Numbered from the stretch's first letter, positions 53,459-62,871 are shown. The stretch: DNA of 64,000 bases from Erinaceus europaeus (GCF_950295315.1 NC_080180.1:65753092-65817091), one strand, 5' to 3'. The notes: generated from the sequence alone by a model not told the origin. Translations and numbers: made by a program.

Positions 53459-53590
53459 CTGCTTCTTCTTCTTCTTCTAGCGTTTGCCCTTCTTCCATAG
53501 CCAGTCAACAGCGTCAGGTTGAGCCTGATGTAAAGTTTCGAGACCTCCTTTGAATCTGGAGAGGTGGCAGTCGTTGACTATGTGGGTCAA
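53459..53590 (-). mobile_element. Family D retroposon, head type 2, complete insertion
   Basis: Flanked by a perfect 10-bp duplication AGTGATACAG (53449-53458, 53591-53600). On the minus strand it reads TTGACCCACATAGTCAACG, CCACCTCTCCAGATTCAAAG, GAGGTCTCGAAACTTTAC, then the shared 3' module GTTGACTGGCTATGGAAG and GCAAACGCTAG ending in (AAG)n. 132 bp long. No A or B box is obvious. Confidence 0.78.
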
Positions 53591-53600
53591 AGTGATACAG

Positions 53601-54510
53601 GAAGACTGAAGAGAAACAACAGTCTCACCTATAGCTTGATGTGAAGTGACAGGGGTGTATGTAATTGACCACTTGCTATTAATTATGCATGCATTTTCTG
53701 GAGATGAATTCTCAACATACTATTGTGTTCAGCATTTAACTTTTTTAAACATATGCAAGAAAAAAATTAACTTGCATTTATATATTTATTTCCCGCCTTG
53801 ACAGACACACTTTACAATTATTCCTGAAACGTGACTATGACTGTGATGTGTTTCTAGGCAGGGAACAGCACTAGTAAATAACGATCTGGCTGATGATTCT
53901 CAGGACGTTTTTCTGCTAAATTAAAAGCGTCTGTCCTGATAGTTAAGAGAAGAAGTGTTCATAGCCATGACAAATGGCATGCATTTCTTCAGTGGGAATT
54001 GTTAGTTAACGTTAAGGAACAGATGTGTTATTGTGATTGGCTGGAGAAGAAAAGTATCATTCGAAACAACAGAGATGCAGTTGTGCGTGTGTAAGTTATA
54101 GAAAGCTATCTCCGAAGATGGTGGTCACAGAAAGTGAGCTGAGAGAGAGACGGAAACCCCTGCACCGCACACATACATTTCAGTGAAATGTCCTCCTAAG
54201 GAAACCTGGTCCTCTAGACCTCTCCTTTCCATGCCAATGACCTTGTACCAAGTGTCCTATTTAGCTAGGGATGAGAGGTAGGAGACCAAGTCATGCCAAA
54301 CTAAGGAGAGAAATGGTGGAAAGCCTCTTAAAACAGCAGTCTGAGGCACACCTCAGAGCAGTACTGCCCTGCAGCTTTCTGAGGAAAACCTCCATGAGCT
54401 ACGTGCTGTAAAGACCACCAGTAACTGCTCCCCTGATCGTCTCCCAGATCAGATTAGAGGAAGAGACTTACTCTCCCGAAAAGACAAATAATTGTGTAAG
54501 TGGGTGATGG
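53601..54510. other. Repeat-free island, candidate conserved non-coding DNA
   Basis: About 900 bp without repeats. 53760-54060 (CAATTATTCCTGAAACG, GCTAAATTAAAAGCG, GACAAATGGCATGCATTTC) looks selectively ordinary but non-repetitive. Function unknown. Confidence 0.33.
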
Positions 54511-54514
54511 ATCC

Positions 54515-54780
54515 AGACTAATGGCGCAAAGCACAAGGACCAGCATAAGGACCCCGGTTTGAGCCCCCGGCTCCCCACCTGCAGGGGAGTCGCTTCACAG
54601 GTGGTGAAGCAGGTCTGCAGGTGTCTGTCTTTCTCTCCCCCTTCTCTGTCTTCCCCTCCTCTCTCCATTTCTCTCTGTCCTATCCAACAACGATGACATC
54701 AATAACAACAATAAAAAAACAATGGCAACAAAAGGGAAAATAAATAAATATAAACATAAAAAATAAATAAAAGAAATAAA
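54515..54780 (+). mobile_element. SINE A, (AAC)n-tail form, 5'-truncated head
   Basis: GGCGCAAAGCACAAGGACC, GGTTTGAGCCCCCGGC, CACCTGCAGGGGAGTCGC, body, TCCAACAACGATGACATC and GGCAACAAAAGGGAAAATAAATAAATA. Confidence 0.94.
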
Positions 54781-54947
54781 TGTGTTCAGGGTTCCATTCC
54801 CTGAATGGTGCCAAGGTTCCCTGCCTGAGTGTCTCATTTCTTTCCTCTTTTTTGCACCCCACAGAGCTGGACTCTGTAATGACATGAAAATTTCCCATTT
54901 GAATCTTTTTTTAATGTAAAATTCTGGCAAAAAACCAAAGTAAACTA

Positions 54948-55235
54948 GGGGTCAGGCAGTAGAGCAGTGGCTTAAGCACATGTGGCATGAAGCCCAAGGA
55001 CCAGCATAAGGATCCCAGTTCAAGTCCTGGCTCCCCATCTGCAGGGGAGTCGCTTCATAAGCCATGAGCCATGTCTGTCTTTCTCTCCCCCTCTGCCTTC
55101 CCCTCCTCTCTTTATTTCTCTCTGTCCTATTCAACAAGAATAATGTCGACAACAACGACAACAAAAATAATAACTACAACAATAAAACAACAAGGGCAAC
55201 AAAAGGGGAAATAAATAATAAAAAAAAATTAAAGT
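54948..55235 (+). mobile_element. SINE A, (AAC)n-tail form
   Basis: GGGGTCAGGCAGTAGAGCAG head, CAGTTCAAGTCCTGGC, CATCTGCAGGGGAGTCGC, body, (AAC)n and GGGCAACAAAAGGGG then A-run. Confidence 0.95.
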
Positions 55236-55261
55236 ACATGAATGAGTTTGTGACCTAGAAA

Positions 55262-55495
55262 GTAGTATAATGTGCAAAGCAATCAAGTCCTAAGCAGGAA
55301 GTCCAGAGTTGGGGGTTCCTGACATGACATGTGCCAGAGTGATGCTCTGGTTCTCTGTCTGCTTCTCTGTCTTGGCTCTCTGTCTGTCTTGGCTCTCTGT
55401 CTGTCATGGTTCTCTATCTCTGCCTCCATTATCGCTGTACCTACCTAGTACCTCCTCCTTTCTTTCTCACTCATAAATAAATTTTTAAAACTTAT
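55262..55495 (+). mobile_element. SINE B with long pyrimidine tail
   Basis: AGCAATCAAGTCCTAAGC, GAAGTCCAGAGTTGGGGG, GTGCCAGAGTGATGCTCTGG, then three CTCTGTCTGTC repeats and CTCATAAATAAATTTTT. It shows that family B has its own CT-rich 3' region and AAATAAA tail. Confidence 0.7.
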
Positions 55496-55797
55496 TAGAT
55501 TATGGCTGTATGGTGACTAAGATATCACTCAAAAAATTCCCTGAAGAGTGAAGTATAAAAACTTCTTTATAACAGTAAATTCATCTGCTTAAGTTCTATG
55601 GGTAATAAAAATGTATATTCAGCAATATATCTCTAGGTTATAAATTTTACTTTTCTATGAAATCCCTTGATGAATCCTCTCATGAGATATTTAGTTTATA
55701 AACACAGAATAAAAAGGATAAATAACAAATGTAACATAACAAAGATAGATATATATTTAATTGAATGATGAAATCTATTATCAAAAAATTCTACATT
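55496..55797. other. Unique AT-rich DNA
   Basis: No recognisable element. Confidence 0.4.
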
Positions 55798-56012
55798 GGT
55801 GCTGAGTAGTGGCACACCTGGTTGAGTGCAAAATGCTACAACACAACAGGACCCAGGTTCAAGCATCCAGTTCCTACCTACAGGGGAAAGCTTTGTGAGT
55901 GGTGAAGCAGGGCTGCAGGTATCTCTCTGTCTTCCTCTCTATATCCCCCTCCCCTCTCATTTTCTGACAGCCTCCATCAAACAAATAAATAAAGATAATA
56001 AAAAAATTTTAA
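55798..56012 (+). mobile_element. SINE A, short-tail form
   Basis: GGTGCTGAGTAGTGGCACACC, GGTTCAAGCATCCAG, CTACAGGGGAAAGC, body, AACAAATAAATAAAG. Confidence 0.95.
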
Positions 56013-56373
56013 ATCAGGTAGAATTATCATGTGACATTTGATTAGTTAAAAAAAATGTTCTACATGAAGAAATACTGTTATAGTCAAAGCTTAAAGAAAA
56101 AAAGTTTAAAACTAAATTGTTTTTACATTAAAAAATCATTTTATGGAGGATTAAAGGTCTTTACTAGAGTTGTATGGGAACAAATCCTTGTCTCCCTAGG
56201 ATAGGTGTCTGCAAAGCATTCCCATGCCCACCTTAGCACCAGGGCTCCAAAGCCCTCTCCACCAGGCACCCCCTCCCTCCTGAGAGCCCTCAGCTGGGAC
56301 CAATACACCACATCAATCCTGGCTGCCCTGTATGTCTCCTTGTTTCTTTTCTTTCCTTTTTCTTTTAAGTTCC
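56013..56373. other. Unique DNA upstream of the provirus
   Basis: No recognisable element. A Pro/Ser-rich open frame at 56205-56417 crosses into the LTR and is incidental. Confidence 0.4.
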
Positions 56374-56379
56374 ACCTAT
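56374..56379. other. Provirus target duplication, left copy
   Basis: ACCTAT, matched by ATCTAT at 62866-62871 with one mismatch. A 6-bp duplication is usual for class II (beta-like) integrations. Confidence 0.8.
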
Positions 56380-57341
56380 TGCCGGGAGCCAAGGCCTTAG
56401 CTAAGACTCTCATATAGCCGGTGAGAGGACATTCCGATCATTGGAACTGAGATTACCATCTAGCTGTTTAGAAAGTCGCTCACCCAACCTTTCCTTTTAT
56501 AGTACACTCTAATTTCATCTCAGGTAGTTCACTTTCTAACAAAGTCCCATAACCTAGACATACACCAGTTTCTGTGAGAGAGAGCGTATGTGCACACGTA
56601 TCCATAAACTACTGCAAAATATATGCCTGAAAGCAGAAGTACACTAGAGTTTGCAGTGAGTACCTCCCTAACACTTCCTCTCCACTATTCCAAGCTTGGG
56701 ATCCATGATTGCTCAACAAATTGTTTGGCTTTGTATGTTAACTCTCTTTTCAATCACCAGGTTCCAGATGCCACCAGGATGCTGGCCAGGCTTCCCTGGA
56801 CTGAAGACCCCACCAATGTGTCCTGGAGCTCTGCTTCCCCAGAGACACACCTTACTAGGGAAAGAGAGAGGCAGACTGGGGGTATGGACCGACCAGTCAA
56901 CGCCCATGTTCAGCGGGGAAACAATTACAGAAGCCAGACCCTCTACCTTCTGCAACCCACAATGACCCTGGGTCCATGCTCCCAGAGGGCTAGAGAATGG
57001 GAAGGCTATCATGGGAGAGGGTGGGTTATGGGGATTGGGTGGTGGGAATTGTGTGGAGTTGTACCCCTCCTACCTTATGCTTTTGTTCACTAATCCTTTC
57101 TTAAATAAAAAATTTAAAAATAAAAAAAAATAAAATAAAAAAGAAAGTCGCTCACCCATCTCCCTCCCCCACTACCTTAGCAGAACTTCCTCCTTGTTTA
57201 TGCATAAATTGTGGCTGTAAAATAAAATTTTCAGAGCTTGATCAGACCTCCTGTCTTGCTCTCCTTCTTCGTGTCTCTTGTCCCCTCCATTCTTTCACCC
57301 CCTCCCCTAGGTTTCTGTCGATAACCCCGCAGGCCGGGGCA
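56380..57341 (+). repeat. Provirus 5' LTR, interrupted by an L1 tail
   Basis: Begins TGCCGGGAGCCAAGG, ends CCGGGGCA. About 290 bp once the L1 insert (56487-57142) and its duplicated 16 bp are set aside. AATAAA at 57221-57226. The usual TG...CA ends are intact. Confidence 0.95.
56487..57142 (+). mobile_element. 5'-truncated L1 tail inside the 5' LTR
   Basis: 656 bp of L1 3' UTR ending in ATAAAAAATTTAAAAATAAA and an A-rich tail. The flanking GAAAGTCGCTCACCCA at 56471-56486 and 57143-57158 is a perfect 16-bp target duplication. It matches the 42-kb minus-strand L1 subfamily, including the TTTGCAGTGAGTACCTCC junction. Confidence 0.96.
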
Positions 57342-57343
57342 CC

Positions 57344-57361
57344 TGGCGCCCAATGTGGGAC
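57344..57361 (+). promoter_or_regulatory. Primer-binding site, tRNA-Lys type
   Basis: TGGCGCCCAATGTGGGAC starts 2 nt after the LTR. It matches the 18-nt complement of the lysine-tRNA 3' end used by D-type and some lentiviruses at all but about two positions. This places the element in the beta/class II group. Confidence 0.9.
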
Positions 57362-57410
57362 CTTTTTGGGTCCGGGGTCCGAGAGAACGTCTCTTCCCAG
57401 TGGTCGACCA

Positions 57411-57490
57411 CGAAGCATAGGACCGCCACTTCAGAGTAGGAGTGAGTGAAGGTTCGCATAGGATTGCCGCTCTAGCCCAGAGTGAGTGAA
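57411..57490 (+). repeat. Imperfect 40-bp tandem duplication in the proviral leader
   Basis: 57411-57450 and 57451-57490 align without gaps, sharing GCATAGGA, a CCGC or TGCCGC word, and AGAGTGAGTGAA-like ends. Leader duplications can affect packaging. The role here is unknown. Confidence 0.75.
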
Positions 57491-57543
57491 GATATGGATG
57501 GTGATCGCCGCAGATTCACCCGTCTGTGAGACTGATCCGTTTT

Positions 57544-57552
57544 GAGGTAAGA
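57544..57552 (+). promoter_or_regulatory. Candidate major splice donor
   Basis: GAG|GTAAGAA is close to the donor consensus and lies between the primer site and the gag start, as expected for a simple retrovirus making a spliced env message. Confidence 0.7.
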
Positions 57553-57567
57553 AAGAGCAACGCAATT

Positions 57568-58172
57568 ATGGGACAAGCATTGAGTAAACATGATTTGTTG
57601 CTTAAGGGCCTCAAAGAGTCCCTCAAGACACGAGGAGTAAGGGTTAATAAAAAGGATCTCAAGAAGTTTTTTTTTTTTATTTTGTGAGTGATGTTTGTCC
57701 GTGGTTCCCCTTAGAAGGGACTATTGATGAAAAAAGATGGGCCAGAGTAGGAAACTATTTAAGAGATAACCTTCTGTTTGTGAGTCTATCTCTATTCCCA
57801 TGACTGATTCAGGAGACCGAACCCCTGAGGCTCCTGCTAAGTCCCCTCCTGTTAAGATTTACCCCTCTTTGACAACCTTAAGACCCCCCCGCCAAAGATG
57901 GGTCTGATGATAGTCTTTCTCCTGAAGAGGCCTTATCCCTTGATGAAGAGATGGCCAAATATAATCCTGACCAGCCACCACCACGCTCTTCTTTGTCCAG
58001 ACCGCCTCCCTACACCACCACCCCTCCGTTTTGTGCTCCAGTCCTCGACTTGGCCGACATCACTGACTATATCACAAAGGCTAAAACTCAACTAGCACAA
58101 AAAACAGCTTCCCTTAAAAAAATAGTAGAAAAAAAAAAAAAAAAAAAAACGAGAGCATTTACAATTAGTTAA
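57568..58172 (+). pseudogene. gag: Broken gag 5' part (matrix and proline-rich region)
   Basis: Gag builds the virus core. Matrix targets it to membranes and a late motif recruits budding machinery. The start at 57568 encodes Met-Gly, the myristoylation-type beginning, and the first frame stops at 57685 just past a 12-T run. A matrix-like stretch with Trp-Phe-Pro continues in another frame at 57684-57803, the acidic proline-rich part uses a third frame, and the PPPY motif (58002-58013) lies in the frame of 57951-58172. At least three frame changes occur, two beside homopolymer runs (T12; A-run at 58131-58149). No capsid major homology region or zinc knuckles are recognisable downstream. Confidence 0.82.
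58002..58013 (+). other. PPPY late-domain codons
   Basis: CCGCCTCCCTAC encodes PPPY, the WW-ligase-binding late motif typical of the Gag region between matrix and capsid in D-type viruses. The surrounding fragment is rich in Pro and Ser. Confidence 0.85.
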
Positions 58173-58726
58173 AGAACTGTGGGCTCTTGATTTGGCATTA
58201 TCTTAAAACTAGCCAGCCCCCCCCCCAAAAAAAAAATCCAGCTTTTTCCCTCTGGCTTCCCCAGAGCTCTCAGAAAGCATTAAACCAGTTTTGAGTGAGA
58301 TCTTATCTGGCTAGCAAGCTATTATTTAGAGAAAGAATGAAATCAATCAAACAAGACGTTCTCTTTAACTTAAAAGCTATTAATCAGAGAACCAGTACAC
58401 ACGTTTGATAGTAATTTAATGAATTGTTTCTTTAAAACTGTAAAATGTACCTTAGCCCAGAAAAAGAATTTCAAAGATTTTTCTCCAGGCGTGGCGGTAA
58501 ACTAAGCCCGCCTGTTCCGTCTGTGCAGCCAATCATGGCACAGAGCTACTGCTCCACAGATTGGCAAAGACTGCAGTCAATCATTCCCTAGCCACAAACG
58601 CCCCTCCTGGGGCAGGGGTGGAGAATCGGTGAGTTAGGAATCCAAAAACCAGAGCGGTTTTTCAAAGGGAAAATTTTTCTTTTCACCAAAAATATCTGTT
58701 TTAAGTCTGTGTGCTAATCTTGTTTT

Positions 58727-58814
58727 CATTAATGTGTGTTAACCCCTAAGTAACTAAAGTTTGTTTTAAGTTTTAAATAAGATTTAGTTAAGCTAAATGT
58801 GGTTTTAAAGATCC
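58727..58814 (+). repeat. Proviral direct repeat R1, copy a
   Basis: TAATGTGTGTTAAC, AGTTTGTTTTAAGTTT, GATTTAGTTAAGCT and TTTTAAAGATCC align in order with 59672-59762. Confidence 0.85.
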
Positions 58815-59200
58815 CAACTCATAGAGTTGGCACACCTTTACCAGAGTAAAATATAGGACAATTTCGTCCTTCTGATAGCTAATATCAGCATCAATTCATT
58901 ACTTAGAAATTTTATGAGATCTCAAGGCGTGGTAAAATGCCTCTGCAGTCTCTCTCACTCTTGTAAAAATTCTAAATATTACCAGCACCCCAATACCAAC
59001 TGCCACTGTTTGTTAATTTGTTAATTCCATGCTTGAACTAGTTTTCTAATAACCCAGTCCATGTAGAGCAGAGGCCTTGCCAGGAAAAAAGGGTTAAACA
59101 TTATATTCCTGGCCATATAAAATTTTTTATTCAGCAGATGTGATTCTACAAAATTATTTAGTGTAAAATGGTCATCTAAAAGAAATGTTAACAGTAAAAA

Positions 59201-59392
59201 TTTATTTTGAACATTTCAGCTATAATGTTTATCTTAGCTTTTTAAGTTACCTATCCAAATCAAAGTGAAAGATCAATTAAGTTTTGTACCCACCTTGTTC
59301 ATAGCTGTCCTAAGGGTATGATAGCTTTGTGATAAGCAAAGATCCTAACAAACAAAGTCTAACATTTTACTTAAAATTGTTTAAGTGATTTC
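59201..59392 (+). repeat. Proviral direct repeat R2, copy a
   Basis: TTATTTTGAACATTTCAGC, TAGCTTTTTAAGTTACC and ATGATAGCTTTGTGATAAGC recur in order at 60564-60745. Confidence 0.85.
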
Positions 59393-59671
59393 AAAAAAAA
59401 AAAAAAGGTTTCCAACACAGTTCTTATGTGGTAACATAAAGGTAAAAATTCATTTGCTAAGACAGCTAAAGATTTAAAGTAAAAGTCTTAAGTATTTAAT
59501 GTGACAATTCTTCATCTCCAAATTGATATGCAAATTATCTATATATTTAACTGAAAAAGTTCCAGCACATTCTGGAGGGCCCCCAAAATGTCCTGTGAAC
59601 TGTTTTGTGGATATTGGTCCACAGCAAATTTGGCATTTGTCTGACACTAAAGATGTTTTAAAAAAAACATT

Positions 59672-59762
59672 GTCACTAATGTGTGTTAACTCTTTAAGTG
59701 ACTTAAGTTTGTTTAAAGTTTAAAGAAAAATTTAGTTAAACTGAATTGGGTTTAGAGATCCT
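59672..59762 (+). repeat. Proviral direct repeat R1, copy b
   Basis: CTAATGTGTGTTAACTC, AGTTTGTTTAAAGTTT, AATTTAGTTAAACTG and TTTAGAGATCC. Offset from copy a is about 945 bp. Confidence 0.85.
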
Positions 59763-60563
59763 GGTTATGGGAATTGCTACAGGAGGTTAAAAAGAGAACT
59801 TTTAAATTTATGTTCTTTAAAATTCAAACAGTGCCTCTTAAAATTAGGTATCACACACTGAAGATGTGTCTAGATCTTGACTGTGATAGGTAAAAAAAAA
59901 AAAAGGTTTTAAAATACTTCTCAACTAAAGAAGTAAAACTGGCCTGGGTTAGTGAAAGATAACACAATAGTTATCTTTATGCCTGAGGATGTTGCTCTGA
60001 TAAATGAGGTTTAATTTAAATAAGATATGTAAAAAATTTTTTTTCCAAATAAAACTTATCAAATAAATATGGGGCAGCCTTGTCGAGCTGTATAGATGTT
60101 TTAGCTAACCTTTTTACATTTTATTCAAGAAGTATGCCCTGGTTTCCCTGAGAAACAACTTTAGATATTAAAACATAAGAGAGACTGGGTAAAAAGTTAA
60201 GAGAGTTTTATGTCTCATAGAGACAAAAATGTTCCCGGTTAAAACATTTATTTTAAAACTTGGTAAGAGATTTTTATCTTACTCATGAGTTAGTTACTTT
60301 TGCTTTTACAGTGACTCCTTCTGATAAAGTTGTTACTGAGATAACTCCCCCATTTAGAAAGACTACAAAAATCATTATCAAATATTTGGCTTTTGAGAGT
60401 ACAGATTCTACATGTCAAACTTTAATTAGTTCTTTTAGAGAGTAAAAAATTATCTGGCTTGTTTTAAGACACTGTCAGAGGTTTATTCTTGATAAATTAA
60501 GGTAATACATGGTGCTTCTGGTCTGATAAAAGATTTGTTTTGATAAAACCTGATTTAAAAAAT

Positions 60564-60745
60564 TATTATTTTGAACATTTAAGCTATGAGGTTTTATTTT
60601 AGCCTTTTAAGTTGCCATGTTAGAGTTCTAAGGAGCAAAATCTATTAGAATTGTATGTCTACACTTACTCATGATAGCTTTGTGATGAGTAAAGATCTTA
60701 GTAAACCAAGTTGTAATAGTGTGCTTAAACTGTCTAATCATTTTA
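60564..60745 (+). repeat. Proviral direct repeat R2, copy b
   Basis: TTATTTTGAACATTTAAGC, TAGCCTTTTAAGTTGCC and ATGATAGCTTTGTGATGAG, about 1.36 kb from copy a. R1 and R2 have different offsets, so at least two duplication or recombination events occurred. Confidence 0.85.
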
Positions 60746-61686
60746 AAATAATGCTAAAAAATGGTAAACATTTTATCATGTCAACACATTAGGTATTGAC
60801 TTTCTATAACATATTGGTATATTTTAATAAAAAGCCTTCTAAAATCATATAAAAAAACTCAAGCCAATTCTAACCATTATATCATCAATTAACTTGGTAC
60901 AAGTTCTCTCCCTAAGTAAATAATTATAGGTACATCTGCACATGAAGAACTGACTGCTCATATGGTAAGATTTAAAACTCAACATTTTTCATTTTTTATT
61001 TATGGGTGTGTGATGACTCCTAAAGTCACTCATATCCTAAAATTTTGTCTCTCATTTTTTTACAAGCCTCTTAAAATTTTAACGCTTGACCTGACATAGT
61101 GAGGGCACTTTACTGGCTCCTACATTGTTTAATTAAGATCCTGCTATTCAGACTTTTAAGATTAATCACCATTGATAAAAGCCAGTGCTCTCTGACAGAC
61201 TGATGTAATTCACCTGCCCATGTTTAATAAACAAAAACATTTTTTTCTCAATTGGTACTTTTTCTAAATTTATGTGGGCTACAGCTCAAACAAGAAAAAC
61301 TATAACCCTTAAGCTCAATTAATAAAAAAGAAGGGGAATGCACCCCCCAGTATTCAGTTGGCTGAAGTAACCATACTAAACCTTTTTAATATTTACAAAA
61401 ATTCAAATTGTCTATTTATTGTATGTCATTGACAAAGCCACCCACTCTCCCAGCCATAGAGACATATTTCTTCTTTTTCTTTTTTCAACACTGGATGTCC
61501 ATGTTTTGTTTTCCTTGTATTATGGTGGATGACATTATTGCTCTTGCAAAATCCACAGAGTCCCTGTTGGCAAGTCCTTACCACAAAGGACGCCATGGCA
61601 GTATATACTCCAGATAACTGCACCAGCCTATCCAAGTCTTCTCTTTCTGCTGACCTACCACTGCTGACTTCATCCTTACATGTTTA

Positions 61687-62191
61687 TTGACCGCTCACTT
61701 TTCTCAAAATATTCCTCATGTTCAAGGAACCTTACCTAATGTGTATACACCTCCTCTGTTTGTGTTTTGGTACAACACCACCCTATATTTTCATGTCAAT
61801 TCTTCTCTACCTGGTCCTTGCCTCCTAGTTTTGCTTGTTCCACAGATGACCCTCTATGAAGAAGAAAAATTTCATCACTTGGCACTGACGACCACCAGAG
61901 GACCAGACGTGCTGTGTTTCTTCCCCTGGACATCACATCCACTGACTGCTTCCCTTAGACTTGCTGGTGGCGCACTAGGACACTTTGATGCCCCTTATGG
62001 GACCCTTGATTAGTTTTCTGTTAATGATTACCTTGGGACCTTTTATTTTTAATATGATTATTGGCTTTATAAAACAACAAATTGACTCCTTGGCATCGAA
62101 ACCCTTACAAATATATTACCACAGACTTGATTTGGCTGACAGAGGCTGGGCTGAACCTGAGGGTGACACACCTCTTTTAGGAGCTGCATAA
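61687..62191 (+). pseudogene. env: Broken env 3' part (surface end, fusion-region trace, transmembrane tail)
   Basis: Env mediates receptor binding and membrane fusion. A 108-codon frame (61687-62013) holds a surface-subunit-like C-terminus with two N-x-S/T glycosylation sites and an Ala/Gly-rich GGALGH word that may be a fusion-peptide trace. A second frame (61985-62191) encodes a hydrophobic anchor at residues 6-28, then a cytoplasmic tail with a YHRL (YxxL-type) sorting motif at residues 44-47. The ectodomain between fusion peptide and anchor, including the heptad and immunosuppressive-type region, is missing, and the frame changes between the pieces. The anchor style is gamma-type, as in D-type viruses. 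It cannot work as a fusogen. Confidence 0.72.
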
Positions 62192-62561
62192 AACTCAGAT
62201 TTATGCACGCCAGCCTTGGCATGGCGTGGGCACTGGTAAGGGGTGCAGGGCTAAGCACTGCAGGGGGAGGACCCTATCTTCTGCCTCTGAGTCCCCTGTG
62301 AAGCAAACCTGATTTGCATGGAGGTTGGTGTTGGTCATCAGAACTCTTCGCCATGAGTTTTCCTCACCTTAGAAATAGTGGCTCTCCCTCCCCTCCCCAA
62401 AAGACACCAAGAGCCATATAAGATGCGGGAATATCAGTTCTATATTCAGTTCCTCCCATGGGAGGAATCAGGTCAATACTTTCTCCCTCTGGTTAATGCC
62501 CACTTATCTCTTGATAAGATTCCTAGCTTTTACCTTCAATTGCCCACCTCACTTAAATTGT
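62192..62561 (+). other. Region between env and the 3' LTR
   Basis: About 370 bp with no long gene-like frame. In D-type viruses a constitutive RNA export element lies here. I see no recognisable one, but GCCTTGGCATGGCGTGGGC and TGCAGGGGGAGG could pair in a structure. An octamer ATTTGCAT lies near 62312. Confidence 0.45.
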
Positions 62562-62575
62562 AAAAAGGGAGGACA
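62562..62575 (+). promoter_or_regulatory. Polypurine tract
   Basis: AAAAAGGGAGGACA immediately precedes the 3' LTR, the expected plus-strand primer site. Confidence 0.88.
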
Positions 62576-62865
62576 TGTCGGGAGCCAAGGCCTTAGCTAA
62601 GACTCTCATATAGCCGGTGAGAGGACATTCCGATCATTGGAACTGAGATTACCATCTAGCTGTTTGGAAAGTCGCTCCCCCACCTCCTTCCCCCACTACC
62701 TTAGCAGAACTTCCTCCTTGTTTATGCATAAATTGTGGCTGTAAAATAAAATTTTCAGAGCTTGATCAGACCTCCTGTCTTGCTCTCGTTCTTCGTGTCT
62801 CTTGTCCCCTCTATTCTCTCACCCCCTCCCCTAGGTTTCTGTCGATAACCCCGCAGGCTGGGGCA
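62576..62865 (+). repeat. Provirus 3' LTR
   Basis: 290 bp, TGTCGGGAGCC to GCTGGGGCA. AATAAA at 62745-62750. No strong TATA box (TGCATAAATTG is the nearest). Differs from the 5' LTR at about 9 positions by eye. Confidence 0.95.
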
Positions 62866-62871
62866 ATCTAT
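62866..62871. other. Provirus target duplication, right copy
   Basis: ATCTAT, pairing with ACCTAT at 56374-56379. Confidence 0.8.

Larger units (their letters stand above)
58173..61600 (+). other. Non-coding AT-rich filler of the provirus
   Basis: About 3.4 kb where capsid, pro and pol should lie. All frames are closed at short intervals and I recognise no polymerase motifs. A GC-richer patch at 58480-58640 ends with a second donor-like GGTGAGT (58629-58635). The rest contains internal direct repeats. It may be acquired host or foreign sequence, as in mouse ETn or VL30 elements (analogy), or an unrecognisably old pol, which the low LTR divergence argues against. Confidence 0.7.
56380..62865 (+). 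mobile_element. Defective class II (D-type-like) provirus, pol-less
   Basis: An endogenous retrovirus with both LTRs, a lysine-tRNA primer site, leader, broken gag start, about 3 kb of AT-rich non-coding filler, broken env end and polypurine tract. Without the inserted L1 it is about 5.8 kb, short of a full betaretrovirus (about 8 kb; family knowledge). The LTRs differ at about 9 of 290 sites by eye (3%), so it is not ancient, yet no protease, dUTPase, reverse transcriptase, RNase H or integrase sequence is visible. The beta-type gag and primer site with a gamma-type env tail match the layout of D-type retroviruses. It was probably mobilised by another virus's enzymes (inference). It cannot encode a replication-competent virus. 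Confidence 0.88.

Noticed and set aside
60260..60445. Short frame in the proviral filler as a pol relic
   Set aside because: No reverse transcriptase, RNase H or integrase motif; isolated 61-codon frame in AT-rich DNA.
62192..62561. Constitutive RNA export element downstream of env
   Set aside because: Position is right for a D-type virus, but I could not identify the paired loops that define it.
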